Positions 23,801 through 35,100 of a DNA stretch of 64,000 nt are shown here, piece by piece. Within the stretch, counting starts at the first letter, position 1; every line of letters begins with the position of its first letter. Source of the stretch: Drosophila miranda (taxonomy: Eukaryota; Arthropoda; Insecta; Diptera; Drosophilidae); assembly GCF_003369915.1 (NCBI RefSeq), contig NC_046676.1, positions 23,126,001-23,190,000 on the forward strand, given 5' to 3'. Both the position numbers and the translations under genes were made by a program. The notes beneath the pieces were generated by a model that did no database searches, was not told the DNA's origin, and saw nothing but the letters and a program-made list of their open reading frames with translations.

Positions 23801-25016
23801 GGGTAAAATGCATTCTACGCATCGTCTTAGGGAGACGCAGAAGGATTTGCTTTGCTCTACAATAAAAAGATATCTTATGGACACCATTCAACTGGACTCG
23901 ACGTGTAGGGACCTCTCGAACGAGGTCTTTAAGATAACGCGGGATGTGGCTGTGATTGTTAATGTGATGATTACAGCCTTCTGCCAGATGACCTACAATT
24001 GGATGGAGCCCAAACCAAACGACCCGTTGGATCGCCTGCTGAATGCCCTTAGATACTTTGAAATGTTCAGATCCAACCAACCCTCCTTCACACAGAGCTT
24101 CTTGTTTGCGCTGGAGAAGCGTCTCTTCCAGGTGACAAAGGATAGAATCCAACTGGACTGGGCCATCACGTGCGTCAAACTCTACCTGGAGGTGGGCCGA
24201 CTGCATGCCAGCCATTCGAATCCGGAGACATATGAGAACCCGTCGCGCTTGCTGCTAGCAAAAATACTGTATAGATACGACAGGGATGTGACTCAGTTGG
24301 TGTACGAGGTGTTGTGCTTCCATCCCACGGTGCTGCCGCACCGCGAGGTCCGGGAGTACAACAACTTCGATCCCCTGATTACTGTGATCAAGCATCTGCT
24401 AATGTGCCGGAATTACGAAGTGAGTGATCCCAAAGGATGCGAGCGATTGCTGCTCTCCAAGCTGCGCTTCGCGTATCACTTCCAGCCCTTTGAGCCCACC
24501 AAAGAACAGGTGCTGGAGAACCTGGTTGACAAGCTGAAGGCGGGCCGCCTGGACCAGCTGAGCTACGCCTTTGCGCTCTTCTGTCGTCGCAGCCCGCGGG
24601 TGGATGTGTTGAACAATGTGCTCGCCCAGCACCTGGTGCCGCTTGCCCATAGCTACTGTGATCTAAGTGCACATACTGATGCGTACGATGTCCGACTCGA
24701 GGGTATTCTGCAGTGTATATCGGTGGTGCTGAAGCCGCTGCCCCTGGTCACCGACATCTCCAGCTTTATTGGGCTGTTCAAGCGCCTGCTCGTGGCAGTG
24801 CCTCGAGCAGGCGTTCAACAGGCAGCCGTTCAAGCCATCTTGCGGCTGCAACGGTTCGGCTTCAAGCACGTTCTCGATGCTCTCCAAAACTACAGACCCA
24901 ACTACCAACTGACGCCACTGACACGCGCCATGTTGCGCAGCTTTGTGCAGCGGCGTCGCGTCTACCATATCCAGAGGAAGAAAGCACAGAGCCACGCCCA
25001 AGGAGCGGCCACATGA
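20844..25016 (+). CDS. Large coiled-coil protein, possibly Ice1 (little elongation complex subunit 1)
   Basis: Long open frame of 1,390 codons from ATG 20844 (MAMPENPQFPEVNLDQLL); no other in-frame ATG lies upstream. N-terminal coiled coil about residues 55-135, then a basic linker, a long acidic Ser/Glu-rich middle (about 600-900) with a short repeat of SPISQ units, and a helical C-terminal domain (about 1,010-1,375). The layout of N-terminal coiled coil, disordered middle and helical C-domain, and the order LVEAYMQLAHR after the coil, recall ICE1, which scaffolds the little elongation complex for snRNA transcription by RNA polymerase II. I recognise this only weakly, so no symbol is given. 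A probable 57-nt intron lies at 22210-22266; splicing it keeps the frame and removes 19 residues (1,371 aa). Confidence 0.6.
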   Translation: MAMPENPQFPEVNLDQLLGPSANEGTFLAPYRHALISKINTNTQSKRRRLSERICDSDELIRKVKQLQCQNQQLTGTQRTAKEVTDLYTTEKQQRIELEKHCQELEGRCSQLEIKLDAQVTNCENLEEDLKVRALPMAAKDLVEAYMQLAHRVGDDAGLSRREQNIMKKVRDYCKSAKIVVAELKSPNPKAKRKGITQTMKTQSTQTSTTPKTSMCSFGVQVTNLVETRNQGTQHKKSTTTRGTTTAAFIKYRDVGTCFPEPKPAPNVRQILDEMLSWHSPAVAMPLSPIMEPPFVVEDIIPKKSTVNIGTCTMLCNVHREIDFMPVVPSQMKVSISRPPSRTMFESVKDEALAGGTVPAGNAKEFREILNFLPQNQSCLANLPPQAFDELWHVIGQMVLCLLHRGSNPPLSPPPSIKQMDFTSWLYALYEGTLTHPVIEKQREPDHASSTSSKKGLRAIFFRLNDLTQRAFFTDNYESGTDCMGMDVGTHPMDMIAEPSNISIGGELTPIHLPPKPPQERKKKSRKRKMSSILKPIPKRKLVHDHAAVEQALPQMANEPMEVHQKVESPAPETAIQFITNLNTFRMPYCDNLDFDLDLEERYLLRLLSTNGHGMRRTVESDKNMEHSERNPQPPPQYELNDNEDRTTNTDSVPAKFNPKVSSDEENSLEELKSKQEELDGNVEDATSDTDFLPGECNLQVFSDEETSVEQLSPPQKELNETDDILMSNSDLLLGECVKDKDMPSFENDREEWEEAKTAADPPKPATPVDTNLHLELFGSESESEAETEADASDAQLPWDSLNFGCSNSEGSEILVIDEGSSPISESPISQSPISQSPISQSPISQSPISESPMAQSPLRPAFSQLKRKERASESPQKEVRLTRLRAKQIQMEQNSLKEEQAKDIDKQLEQTPTQQDETKAKRNQTKDLEHEKTIFYDLQSPASPTSTWTDQSDSPPIEIPLELSGCRKGDVEPKAMLLHVMDAPKGKMHSTHRLRETQKDLLCSTIKRYLMDTIQLDSTCRDLSNEVFKITRDVAVIVNVMITAFCQMTYNWMEPKPNDPLDRLLNALRYFEMFRSNQPSFTQSFLFALEKRLFQVTKDRIQLDWAITCVKLYLEVGRLHASHSNPETYENPSRLLLAKILYRYDRDVTQLVYEVLCFHPTVLPHREVREYNNFDPLITVIKHLLMCRNYEVSDPKGCERLLLSKLRFAYHFQPFEPTKEQVLENLVDKLKAGRLDQLSYAFALFCRRSPRVDVLNNVLAQHLVPLAHSYCDLSAHTDAYDVRLEGILQCISVVLKPLPLVTDISSFIGLFKRLLVAVPRAGVQQAAVQAILRLQRFGFKHVLDALQNYRPNYQLTPLTRAMLRSFVQRRRVYHIQRKKAQSHAQGAAT
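22210..22266 (+). other. Probable 57-nt in-frame intron inside the coiled-coil gene
   Basis: GTCTCC donor, a TTTAACTC-like branch point and a TTTCTTTACAG acceptor. The length is 57 nt, so splicing or retention both leave the frame open. The encoded stretch (GLRAIFF..RAFFT) is hydrophobic and basic, unlike its acidic and Ser-rich surroundings, which favours an intron. Confidence 0.6.
23309..23415 (+). repeat. 15-bp coding minisatellite (SPIS[Q/E] repeats)
   Basis: About seven 15-bp units of the type CCCCGATATCACAAT, each coding SPISQ or SPISE. The unit gives Ser-Pro pairs that could be phosphorylated by proline-directed kinases; that is inference. Copy number probably varies between strains. 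Confidence 0.75.
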
Positions 25017-25650
25017 GATTCTCTTTGTATGAATTGCAACTATTTATTTAAATTATATTGTATATTATGTATAGATATTTTGGATTAAACTAAATGCCAA
25101 CTGCAACTGCAATAAATCTTTGTCGTTGCTCTTTACAATATTCAACTTAAACTAAAATACAGAAACACGATTGCACTTATGCGGGAGATGTGGGGAGCGC
25201 GAAAGAAGAGAGGCAAATCTCAATAGAAATGTACATACAATAGTGCATAGCATGCCAGACAGTGGAAGAGACAAAAGTAGCTAGAGTTCCACGGAGGACT
25301 GTACAATAATAACATCGATAATAATAACATATACATATTTATGTGGAGTGGGGTCTATGCGTGTTGGAAATGAAATGCTTGGACGCCAAAATCCATTGCC
25401 ATATTTCATGCCTGCTCTGCCCAGTCTTTTGGGAGGGGGCGGGTGAGGTATAAGGTACTTGTTGTGATCTTGGGCTGCTAACCATTCTGATTAAATTTGT
25501 AGTCTAGAAGCGTGGCTGGGCATGGCTCCCACCAGCCGCCGTCGTGGAGAGCCATTAGTTCATGCTAGATCAGTTTATTCAACTGCAAAGAAGCCAACAT
25601 ATCCGCGAATTATTTAATGAATTTTGAGCATTTTTTTGTAGATGGGATGG
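25017..25650. other. Convergent 3' region between the coiled-coil gene and Golgin245
   Basis: Contains AATAAA at about 25110-25116 for the plus-strand gene. The rest (25140-25650) is probably 3' UTR of Golgin245 on the minus strand. No other gene is seen. Confidence 0.5.
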
Positions 25651-28600
25651 TCATACCAACGATCGACGCTGATGCTCCTTCTCCAGGGCCACCTGGGATT
25701 GCTGTGGCGAGAATTTCAGCACCGCCGATATCACCTTGACCAGAGTCTCGTTGTTCGTGTTGCCGGTTAAGTACTGCCAATCAGGGAATAGATACATGTT
25801 TAGGGCTTGCTTCGTGCATTAATGGTGGATCTCTGGAAACGACACTCACCTGGAACATAATGTTGCGCAAATACTCAAACTCTGTGTTGGCCGGCACCGA
25901 CTCGCTGTGCTGCATGGATACCTGGAAAGGCGATTCATGAAATAAATTGTTATCAACGAAGTATTCATCCATTCTTACTAGTGTTTCATCCAGTTGGCGC
26001 GAGAGTTTCGCATTCTGCAGCTTCAGGCGCTCGTTGGACTGTTCGAGTATCAGGAAGTTTTCACACTTTTGTTCAAGGAACAGGTTTCGATTCGTCACAT
26101 CCTGGACCTCATTCATGATCTCTTTCAATTTGGACTCCAGCACGGCCTTCTCGCTGGTGGCGGCCGCTTCCTGGACGTGTTTGGGGGCCATGCTGTTCAG
26201 AAGTTGCTGAGCTTGAATGCCCGCCCTCAGGGTCTCCAGTTCATTGATGCGCTCGGCCATCTGCTGGTTGTTCGCCTGCAGTTCCTCGATTTCCTGTTGC
26301 ATATTCGACTCGGCGCCGTTGCTCTTGTGTTTCAGACCCTCCAGTTCCCGCTGCAGCTGCTCGTTGAGGATGCGCAGACTGTCGGCATCTGTGGCAGCGG
26401 AAGCGGAGGACGCAGGCTGCTCCTTGAGGCTCGCCACTTCTTTGTGGAGTTCCGCAATGGCCGCCTGAAGACTGATCTGTTCTTCTTGGGCCTTGGCCAA
26501 CTCGCTTTGTCTCTCCTGCAGGTGCTGCTGAGTCTGAAGCAGCTCTGTCTGGACTGCATCGCTCTGTTCGGTCACGAAACTGGCGTGTTCCCGCTGGCGG
26601 GTAAGTTCGAGGGCCTGGTCCTCCAGCGCAGTCTTCAGCTGATCTGCCTCCGCCTTGGCCGTCGCACTTTGGCTTTCCTTTTCGGTCACTTGAGTGGCGT
26701 GATGCTCGACCTGCTCCTGGAGGACATACAGCTCGCACTGCAGCGACTTTAGCTTCTCCTTGAGCTCCCCATTCTCGGCCAGCTCATGTTTCAGCTGCTT
26801 TGTGTGCTTGTGGAGATACTCGTTTTCGACTTGAATTTCCTCATATTTTGCCAGCTTTTGGGTGGAGTCCACAGTGATCTCAAGTTGACGATCCTTCTGG
26901 GCGAGGGTCTCCTGCAACTCCTCCAGTCGCTGACTTTGCTGATCCATCGCCAGCTGGAGAGCATCATTGGCCTCGTGCAGCCGCTCAACATCCGCATTGG
27001 CTGCACTCCAGCGTGCCTCGAGCGTGGCCATCTGGCTGGCTTGGGCCACACTGGTGGCCTGCATTTTCTCTTGGACGCCCTGCTCTGTCAGCCTGAACGC
27101 ATCGATCTGCAGGCGAAGATTTTGGATGGTCGCCTGCAGCTGGGACTCGCTCTCCAGGTGGCTGGTCTCCAGTTCGGTACAGCGTTCGGACTGGTCTTTC
27201 ACCTGCTGCTCATGCTCGCGCTGGCGCTCTCGCAGCTCTAACAGATGCTGCTGCTGATCGGCCAGATCTCTCTCCAGATTAGTCTTGACCCGCTGCAGCT
27301 CTTCACTGGCCGCCTGCAGGCACTCCAGGGCATCCTTGTTCAGAAGCGTCTCCTTTTCGTAGGCATCGCACTTGTCCTGCAGCGTGCGATAGTCGTGATC
27401 CATTAGCTCCTGTGCATTCTGCAGTTTCGAGTGTTCGTCGAGCACCTGCTGCATCTTCGCCTGAACCTTTGACAGTTCGTCCTGTTTCGCCTGCAGCTGC
27501 AGCTGTAGGTGATTCGCCTGCTCCTCCAGCAGACAGTTGCGCTCAGACAGCTTGGTGTTTTCACTCTGAATTTCATCTATCTTGGCTGTGGCGCGCTCGT
27601 CCTGCGCACTGTTGCTCTGCTGCTCACGCTGCAGAGCCTCGATGCGGGACTCCAGTTTGCGGTTCTCGCCCTCCAGTTGACCATGCGAGTCCTGCACTTG
27701 CTGCAAGTGCGCCTGCATGCTGGTGATTTCCTCCAGGATAGAGCTTACGCGTGTCTGCAGCTCCTCCTTCTCGCTCTCCACCTGCCTGGCGAGACTCTGG
27801 CTCTCCGCCATCTCTTTTTGGAGCTGCTCTACGCGGACTGATTGTTCGCTTGTCTTGGCTTGTTGTTGATCGTGCTGCTTTTTCAGCTTGTTCATCTTAT
27901 TTCCAGAGGCCTTCAGTTCCTTCTCCTTGGCCAGGAGACTCGCCCGACTGCCGGCCAGCTCCTGGTTGAGTGTTTCGAGCTGCGCTTTCAGTGCTGCTAT
28001 CGTTTCACTCTCTGTGCTTTCATGCTGATCCTGAAGCATTTGGATTTCACGTTGCAGCTGCTCCAATCGCAGCTTGTGCTGCTCTTCTAGAGAAGTCTTT
28101 TCGGTGCTCAGTGCGGCCACAGACTCTCGCTCGATCTCCAGGCTCTTTTCGAGCTCCAAGATTTGCTGCTCGCGCTCCGCCAGCTGCCCTTCCAGCGCAG
28201 CCAAATTATCTTTGGTCTGCTTCAGTTGACCCTCAAAGTCCATCTGCTGGGAACGCTGGACAATTTCGAGCAACTGATCGTTGTGCTGCCGCAGGTCCTG
28301 CAGACTCTGCTCACTGTCTGTTCTGAGCGCGTGCACTTCCTTCTCCAACTCCCCAACCTGCTCGCTTTTGGCTGATAATTCGCCTCTCAGGGAGATCAAA
28401 AGTTGTTCGGTGCTAAAGAGACTCGCCTCTGCTTCCCCTCTGGCCAATTGTAGTTCTTGTAGTTGGTCCTTGGCAGCTTTATTTTCGGACTCGAGATCCT
28501 TGTTCTCTTGTTGTAGTTTTTGCAGGGTCTGATCGCTTTCTACTTTGAGCGTTTCCAGTTGCCTCTCTAGGGCGACCACCTCGTCTTCCTTTGCAGATTG

Positions 28601-30628
28601 CTGCATCTTTAGGGTATTTAGTAGCCCCTCCGTGGACAAGAGTTTAGCTTCTGCAGTTTCTTTGGCAACCTGTAGCTTCTTCAGTTCCTCGGAGCCACGC
28701 TCCTGGCTCTGCTGCCGCAATTCTTTCAGTTTACTTTCGCTGTCCGCTTTTAGAGTTTCCAGTTGCTTCTCTAGTGCGACCACCTGTTCCTCCTTTGTCG
28801 TGTGTTGCAACTTCAAGGACTTCAATAGCTCATTTGTGGACGAGAGCTGAGCTTCTGCAGTGTTTTTAGCCACCTGTAGTTTCTTCAGTTCTTCGGGTCC
28901 ACGGTCCTCACTGTGCTGGCGCATTTCGTTCAGTTTTGTTTCACATTCCGCTTTAAGAGCCTCCAGCTGCTTTTCGAGGGCTACCACCTGTTGCTCCTTG
29001 GCTGTATGCTCGCCTCTGAGGGTGCTCAAAAGATGTTCTGTGGCAATGAGCTTCGCATCGCCTTCCTGTTTTATTTCCAGCAGCTTCTTCAGCTGATCTT
29101 TGACGTCGCTGGTATGAGACTCGCGCTGGGACTCGTATTGCTTCAGCTTCTCCTGCAGTTGCCGCACCTCGATATCCTTGTGCTCCAGCTCTGTGTGAAT
29201 GGCCTGTTTGGTCTGGGCCAAGAGCAAGACGTTCTCCTCCTCCTGTTTTTGCAGAGCTGCGTATTTCTCCGTCATCTCTCGAAGCTGCACTTGCCGCTCC
29301 TCCAGCAACTGCTGCAGATGGGACAAGTCCTCAGTCGAACCGCCATTCGCGGGAGGCTGGGACCTAACTCCTGATTCCTCCAGATCAATCAGCTTGTCGC
29401 TGTCTAGACCTTGACTGACCCGCTCTAGGGCAGCCGAAATATTTTCCGGATTCTCGCCGAGCAGCTTGAGCTTGGTCTGGTAGGCCTGCATCTTGCAGCT
29501 CATGTCATCCATTTCGATCCGTAGTGCCTCCTCCAGATGCGCCTTGGCCTGCTGTTCCAGTGTGCATTGCTCACGCAGTTCGCTGATCCTACGCAGCGCC
29601 TTGTCTTGTGTCTCCACCAGCACCGACTGCAAAGTAATTTTATCGGCAGCATAAGCAGGCGCTTATCAGTGATTGGTAAAGATAAGATTGATAGATACCC
29701 TTGCCTTGGTGCTGTCACGCTCCAATTCCTTGTACTTTTTGGCCAGATCCGTGTAGCGGCAGCGATACTTGTGGTAGCGATCGAGGGACTTCTTGTACGC
29801 ATCGTACAGCTGATCCTTGGTGATTACATCCAGGCGTGCCGTCGAAGCAGAGTCATCAAACTCGCTGCTCGTCTCATCCAGATCCGATTGCAAGTGATAG
29901 ACCTAAAGTAATCCATTTTAAATCATAATCGTGGGACTATTCCATATATTTCGATATTTACGGCTGGGGCATCGTAGGAGGGCAGGCGAAAGGACACATC
30001 GCTGGCCATGGATGAGTTGGACAGCTTGCGGCTCCTTGGTATGGCTCCGCCGCCCAATCCATTGAGGGATTGTGTGGAGGAGCGTCCCCTCAGCGAAGAA
30101 GCGCTCGTCGCTGGCAGCTTTTGTATGCGGTACGGCGAGTTCTGAGGCGTGTCTGTGTGCATGGAATGGAAAATGGGCTGATAAGAAACTCAAACATAAC
30201 TGGCAGAAAGCAAAGAAAGCTCACCCTCCTCCGTGATGCTGAAAAAGTTCTCATTGGTGCCGCTGCTGGTGTTGGTGTCCGAGCTGTTTGGTGTTGTGTT
30301 CGTCGATGAGCTCACGGCCGCCTGCAAGAGTCATTAGGCATGTGCGGGAATGTGTGTTAGTGCAAGGTTTTCCTGGGTGCCGTGCTAGGCCAGCAGCTGG
30401 CCATAATGTCTATTATGATAGTGGAAATGGGTCAAAAATGCATTTTCATGCCGCTCCACTTGCTCAATTTCACACACACACACACTGAGATTGTTTTGGC
30501 CTGCGTATGTTTTTATCAATTTGCATTTTTCTTTCCCCCCCTACCTGTGCAGCAGTCGCGAATTGTTGGAATTTGGATGGTGACGCCTTCACCTCCTCGA
30601 TCAGCTTATTCTTCAGATTGGCAAACAT
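25651..30628 (-). CDS. Golgin245: GRIP-domain golgin, Golgin245
   Basis: Seven coding exons (minus): 30545-30628, 30225-30321, 29962-30152, 29699-29902, 25979-29626, 25850-25921, 25651-25773. They close to 1,472 aa. The start MFANLKNKLIEEV is typical of trans-Golgi GRIP golgins. After a Ser/Thr-rich region (about 30-125), nearly all of residues 140-1,400 is Gln/Glu/Lys/Leu-rich coiled coil with internal repeats (KEEQVVALEKQLETLKA and similar, about 300-460). The last 60 residues form a GRIP domain (EFEYLRNIMFQYLTG..ETLVKVISAVLKFSPQQ), which binds Arl1-GTP at the trans-Golgi; the family captures endosome-derived vesicles. The penultimate intron (25922-25978) is 57 nt and stop-free, so retention would insert 19 residues just before the GRIP domain. 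Confidence 0.92.
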
Positions 30629-30749
30629 GACGACCCACTTCCTGCACTACTTGTTCACGGCCTGCGCTACCTGGTTTAATCACAATTTAATTTTTAATTA
30701 AAAAACATCTAACATAAATAAATACGTGTCTGCAGAACTAGCGATGTGC

Positions 30750-31380
30750 GATTTGTCGATAAATATACCGTCTGACCATCAGAAATATACCGAAATATAC
30801 CGTAAATATAACGATGAAAAAACGGCTAGGTGGAGTAGCCCCCCTCTGTTTAAACAGGGTAAATCCTTGAGATAAACTGCGAAAAATAGTACTGTTTGTA
30901 AATTCTTCTTGTAAATCCATTCCATCCTATCCTTCCTCTTTACTTACCTGAACTGCGCAAAACTTCTTCAAGATTCATAATTTTCGTGGAGTGTATTTTA
31001 ATACCAGCTGGTCAACAATGGGCTAATCCTTCTCTGTCCATAATCGGAAATCATATTCCACGATTTTGATATTCGGTTTAATATTACTAGCTAGCTAAGG
31101 CCCCCAGCCGTAAACACATAATTTTATCCGATTGGTGAATCAATTTCCTACTGAAAGGCTAATTTTGAGTACTTCATTTTATTTAATTGTGTGTAAAATG
31201 AGGATTAAGCAAAAAAGGTGAAAGCATAAACGTAAGTGAGCTTGAAATGTTACTTTATTTGAACACTTGTTGCTTGACGGTAGTATGAACCGTTGTATAC
31301 CCTATTTTCTTTAATTAACATTCAAATACTGTTTTACAAGCTGTTTTGAAATGCCTATTCATCCGCAGAATTACGTTGAG
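30750..31380. repeat. Dispersed AT-rich repeat, copy 1, abutting the Golgin245 promoter
   Basis: Read on the plus strand: a TCGATAAATATACCGTCTGACC start (30758 onward), ATACC blocks to about 30805, an AGCCCCCC..TTTAAA block (30836), TTGTAAATTCTTCTTGTA (30896), a CACCTGAACT-like block, CGGTTTAATATTACTAGCTAG (31073), CACATAATTTTATCCG (31115), and TATACCCTATTTTCTTTAATT (31296). The same blocks in the same order occur at 37.8-40.3, 42.0-42.5, 45.0, 50.5-51.1 and 61.3-62.1 kb. Its ATACC end points at Golgin245, whose ATG is at 30628. Confidence 0.6.
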
Positions 31381-32125
31381 ATAGATGTCTGTTAAAGTGT
31401 GCGAGGTGTAATCTAAGAGTTACAATCACTGACTTCAACCCCTTTTGGCCGATTTCGGTATGGGTTGGTCCTCCTTTGTGAGATTTCAGTAATCTTTCCG
31501 TTTTCCGGCACATCTTTTTGCTCGAGAGATGAATACTCCCTGGTTTCACCAATGGGAAATTATGGAAATATTGGCTTCACATAACAATAAACTGCTAAAT
31601 GTTTACGTCTTAAAAACTGAATGAAAGCTAAGCCAGTTTGCTAATAAATGAATGACTCGCTTTTTTATCAGCTCAAGCTTGTGTTTGGGGGAATTTGTTT
31701 TTTCAAAAGATGGAAATGCGGCATCTTAAACACACTGCAGCTTTAGAGTCTGTATAGCTACTTAAAACTCAATTAGAATCCGGAGATACTCATTCTGATG
31801 AAGGCACTACTACGATAATATGTAGTAGTAGTATTAAACCCATAACCAGTTGTAGCACGAGGCCCGATAATAACATGAACTGGCTTCCGAGTTGACGTAC
31901 CTGCGGGTGGGCATATCACTAGAGTAAGATTAATGTTTAATTAAAGCCTTTAAAATATCTGTGTTTAATTCATGTAGATTTTACAAACATTGAAAATTGG
32001 TGAGTGTATAAACTGCGCACTGATCGGATAAGATAGGACAAATACAATTGAGTGAAATGCATTTAAGTAAATGTCTCGATTTATCACGTGTCTGTGTGAT
32101 TTGAGAGCTTTCTCCGAGCTGCCGC
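31381..32125. other. Intergenic region with no gene seen
   Basis: AT-rich sequence between the repeat and the IF1 stop codon. Contains a short CTACTAC/GTAGTAG hairpin at about 31806-31832. No coding feature is supported. Confidence 0.4.
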
Positions 32126-35100
32126 TCACTTGTGCAGGTTCTCGAGGAAGTTCTTGTGGCGCTGAATGGCCTCCTCGTGTTCCTTGATCTGCTGATGGTG
32201 GAACTCGGCCTGGTGGATCTGGTCGTTCTTCAATTTCTCCAACTGGCTTTTTTGCTACAATAAATTTCAAACAAAAAACAGGCATAACAAAAGATTAGAA
32301 CATATTGTACTCGAACTGAAAATAGCAAATCGTAAAAAAGCTAATTAAGGGTTAGCTTAGACCGTTCCGGCCCCCCACCGGGGCCGCTCATCAATTATTG
32401 ACAACGCTGCCTGTCATCATTAGCCACCTGCCCCGTCCCTACTTTGGTCACAATATAAGACGAGAGGCTTTGGCCGCTCCACAGTGTCTACAATTCCCCG
32501 CTTCGTCAATGTCACGAGCAAATATTTGGTAGCACACATTTTTAGCACGTCAGGCTAATGCAAATTACCTTACCCTTGGGAAACCAAAGCTCTGGCACAC
32601 AAGAGAAGAGATCGAAGCAAGCCAAAGTGTTGTTGTAAGTGCGTTAAAAGTGGCTTGGGATAAACCATCTGCCGGGTTTAAGAACCTGAACCAGGTGTGT
32701 ATCTGTGTGTCTCAGCATCACCTATAGGTGTAGTGTCTGTTCTGCGCGTGCTCATCGTCTGAGCCAGTTTTCAGTTTATAGTTGGCCGCACGACTGTCAA
32801 CTGGCATCGCCGATCCGACGAGCAAGCAAAAGGTGGCAAAGAAAGTGTTCGGGAAAGATTGGGGTCAGTGTATAATATTATTGCGCATTTCAGGCCGCAT
32901 CTGGCCAAATATTAAATACAATAAAATTCCATATTCTGTGGAACTCAAACAAGACTAATTGAGAGTCAACAACAGCTAGACAAAGCTCTCCCTTTCGATT
33001 ATACGTTTCCGCGCTGCTCTCGCTTTTCCCCTAACACTTATCAGGTCCCCAAAAATTATTCAAAGTCAAGCCAAAGTTGATAAGAGGCCCCTCATTGACG
33101 GACTAAAGCATTTAGCCCACAGCCGAGCTACAGAATGGAGCATCTCCGGCTCTTGCTGATCGCCCTCTCGCTGACCCTGGCCCATTCGGCCTACAACAGC
33201 GCAGGCGGACCACGGCCACCCCGTCCAGTGCGCACTGTAGAGCCGCTTTTGCAATGGCAGCAGCTGGAGTACGGCTTCCCAACTGCCCAGGATCGGCAGG
33301 ACGCGCAGACAGCTGGAAATCTGGTGCCCGAGAACGGGACCCCCATCGATGTGCAGGCGCAGCATATGGCCAATGGCATGGTGCGGGTGTTCACAACGAT
33401 TCCGAGATTCGCCAACGGCATCCCCTACACGCTGGCTACAGTCTCCGATCAAGTGGGAGGGAAAGGCCCTCTGCTGCAGCCCTATCCCAGCTACTCCTGG
33501 CACAACGGCCATGGCGAAAACTGTGATCTGATCACCTCGGCCTTCCGTGTGGCTGTAAGTAGTTAATGCTACGATCCTACTACGAATTGAATGTTCGTTA
33601 AAACAGAAACTCCTCTCTCCGCCAGATCACTGAGTGCAATCAGATGTGGGTGATCGACTCGGGCATAATTGGAACCGATCAGCTGTGCCCACCACAGCTG
33701 CTGCAGTTCGACCTGAAAACCGATAGCCTCCTGCACCGCTACCGTTTCCCCAACGACACCTACATTCCACGGGGCTCGCTCTTCATCACGCCGAGTGTCC
33801 TGGTGCAAGATCCACCACCACGCGGCTCTTGCAGCCGCACCATGATCTACATTGCTGATGTCAGCTACCACGGACTGGTCGTGTACGACCACCAGGCGAA
33901 TACTGCCTGGCGAGCCGAGAACCGCTTCATGTACCCCGATCCGGACTACGGGCGCCACACGATTGCCGACGAGAGCTTCGACCTGATGGATGGTCTCTTC
34001 TCGGTGAACAACGACAAGCGCAACCTATACTTCCATCCGCTGGCCAGCGTTGGAGAGTATGCCGTGCCCCTAAGTGTGCTCAACCGAAGGGAGAACTGGG
34101 CGAGCGGAGTGGAGGCCATGGCGGATCAGTTTAAGCTACTGGGCAGGCGCAAGAGCGAGTGCGCCGCCTCGGCCATCGACAGCATGAACAATGTCTACTG
34201 CGTCACTTTCAATCCCATCAAACTGTTTGTGTGGAACGTCAACACACCCTACAGCTCGCGGAACTTTGGCGCCCTGCCAGCCAAGTCCGAGGATCTGCAA
34301 TTCGTCAGCGGCATGAAGGTGGTCCGCAATCCGGCCGGCTACGAGGAGCTTTGGCTGCTCTCCAACCGCTTTCAGGTAAGTGGATAGCATGGCTAACTCT
34401 TGTGGATTGACCAAATATAACTCTTTGTTGCAGAAAATTTCTGCGGGCACACTGAACTCCAACGAAGTAAACTTCCGGATATTGCGCCGCAAACTGGATG
34501 ATGTCCAGGGCGGCGTGTTCTTTGCCAGCGATGATGAGCTCTCCAACCGACTGGTGTTCAAACCATGAGGGGGAAATCAATGGCTAATATAACTCGTTAT
34601 AGCCCCTTACTTAATTCGTGCTTTGGACCAAGTTACAAAAACATATCCCTTATGCAATGTGGTCCTTATTTTCAAAGGAAGACTCCAGAAACACTTTCCA
34701 GATTTGATGGGTGTATGATCGGATAGGGAACGATTCGACCCACATCACTTTACGGCGTACATTGTACCAATTGTCATATAAAATCATATTTTTTATAATG
34801 GTACGAGATTATTTGATTGATAAGTGCTGAAACATACTACTACCCGACTAAAACTGGTTGATTCGAGTAGTAGCCACAAGACCTAGGCTTGAACTCCGGA
34901 TAATCTCATCCTGACAGTCGCATCTTTAAACTTTATATAATACTGATAAATAAGGCCTATCATATAATACATGCATCTGATATGGTAACGTAACAAAATT
35001 AGTTTCATGCCAGACTCCACTGTATGTACTCGAGTTATTCAATTACGAGTCTCTTGCGGCACCACAATTGTCGCAAAGTTCAGGTTCGTGGTTATCGCCA

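Noticed and set aside
26241-26738. Alternative frames within the Golgin245 coiled coil, both strands (for example 25994-26752 plus)
   Set aside because: Leu/Gln-rich shadows of a coiled-coil gene; GC-rich third positions keep several frames open. The minus-strand coiled coil with its GRIP end explains the region.
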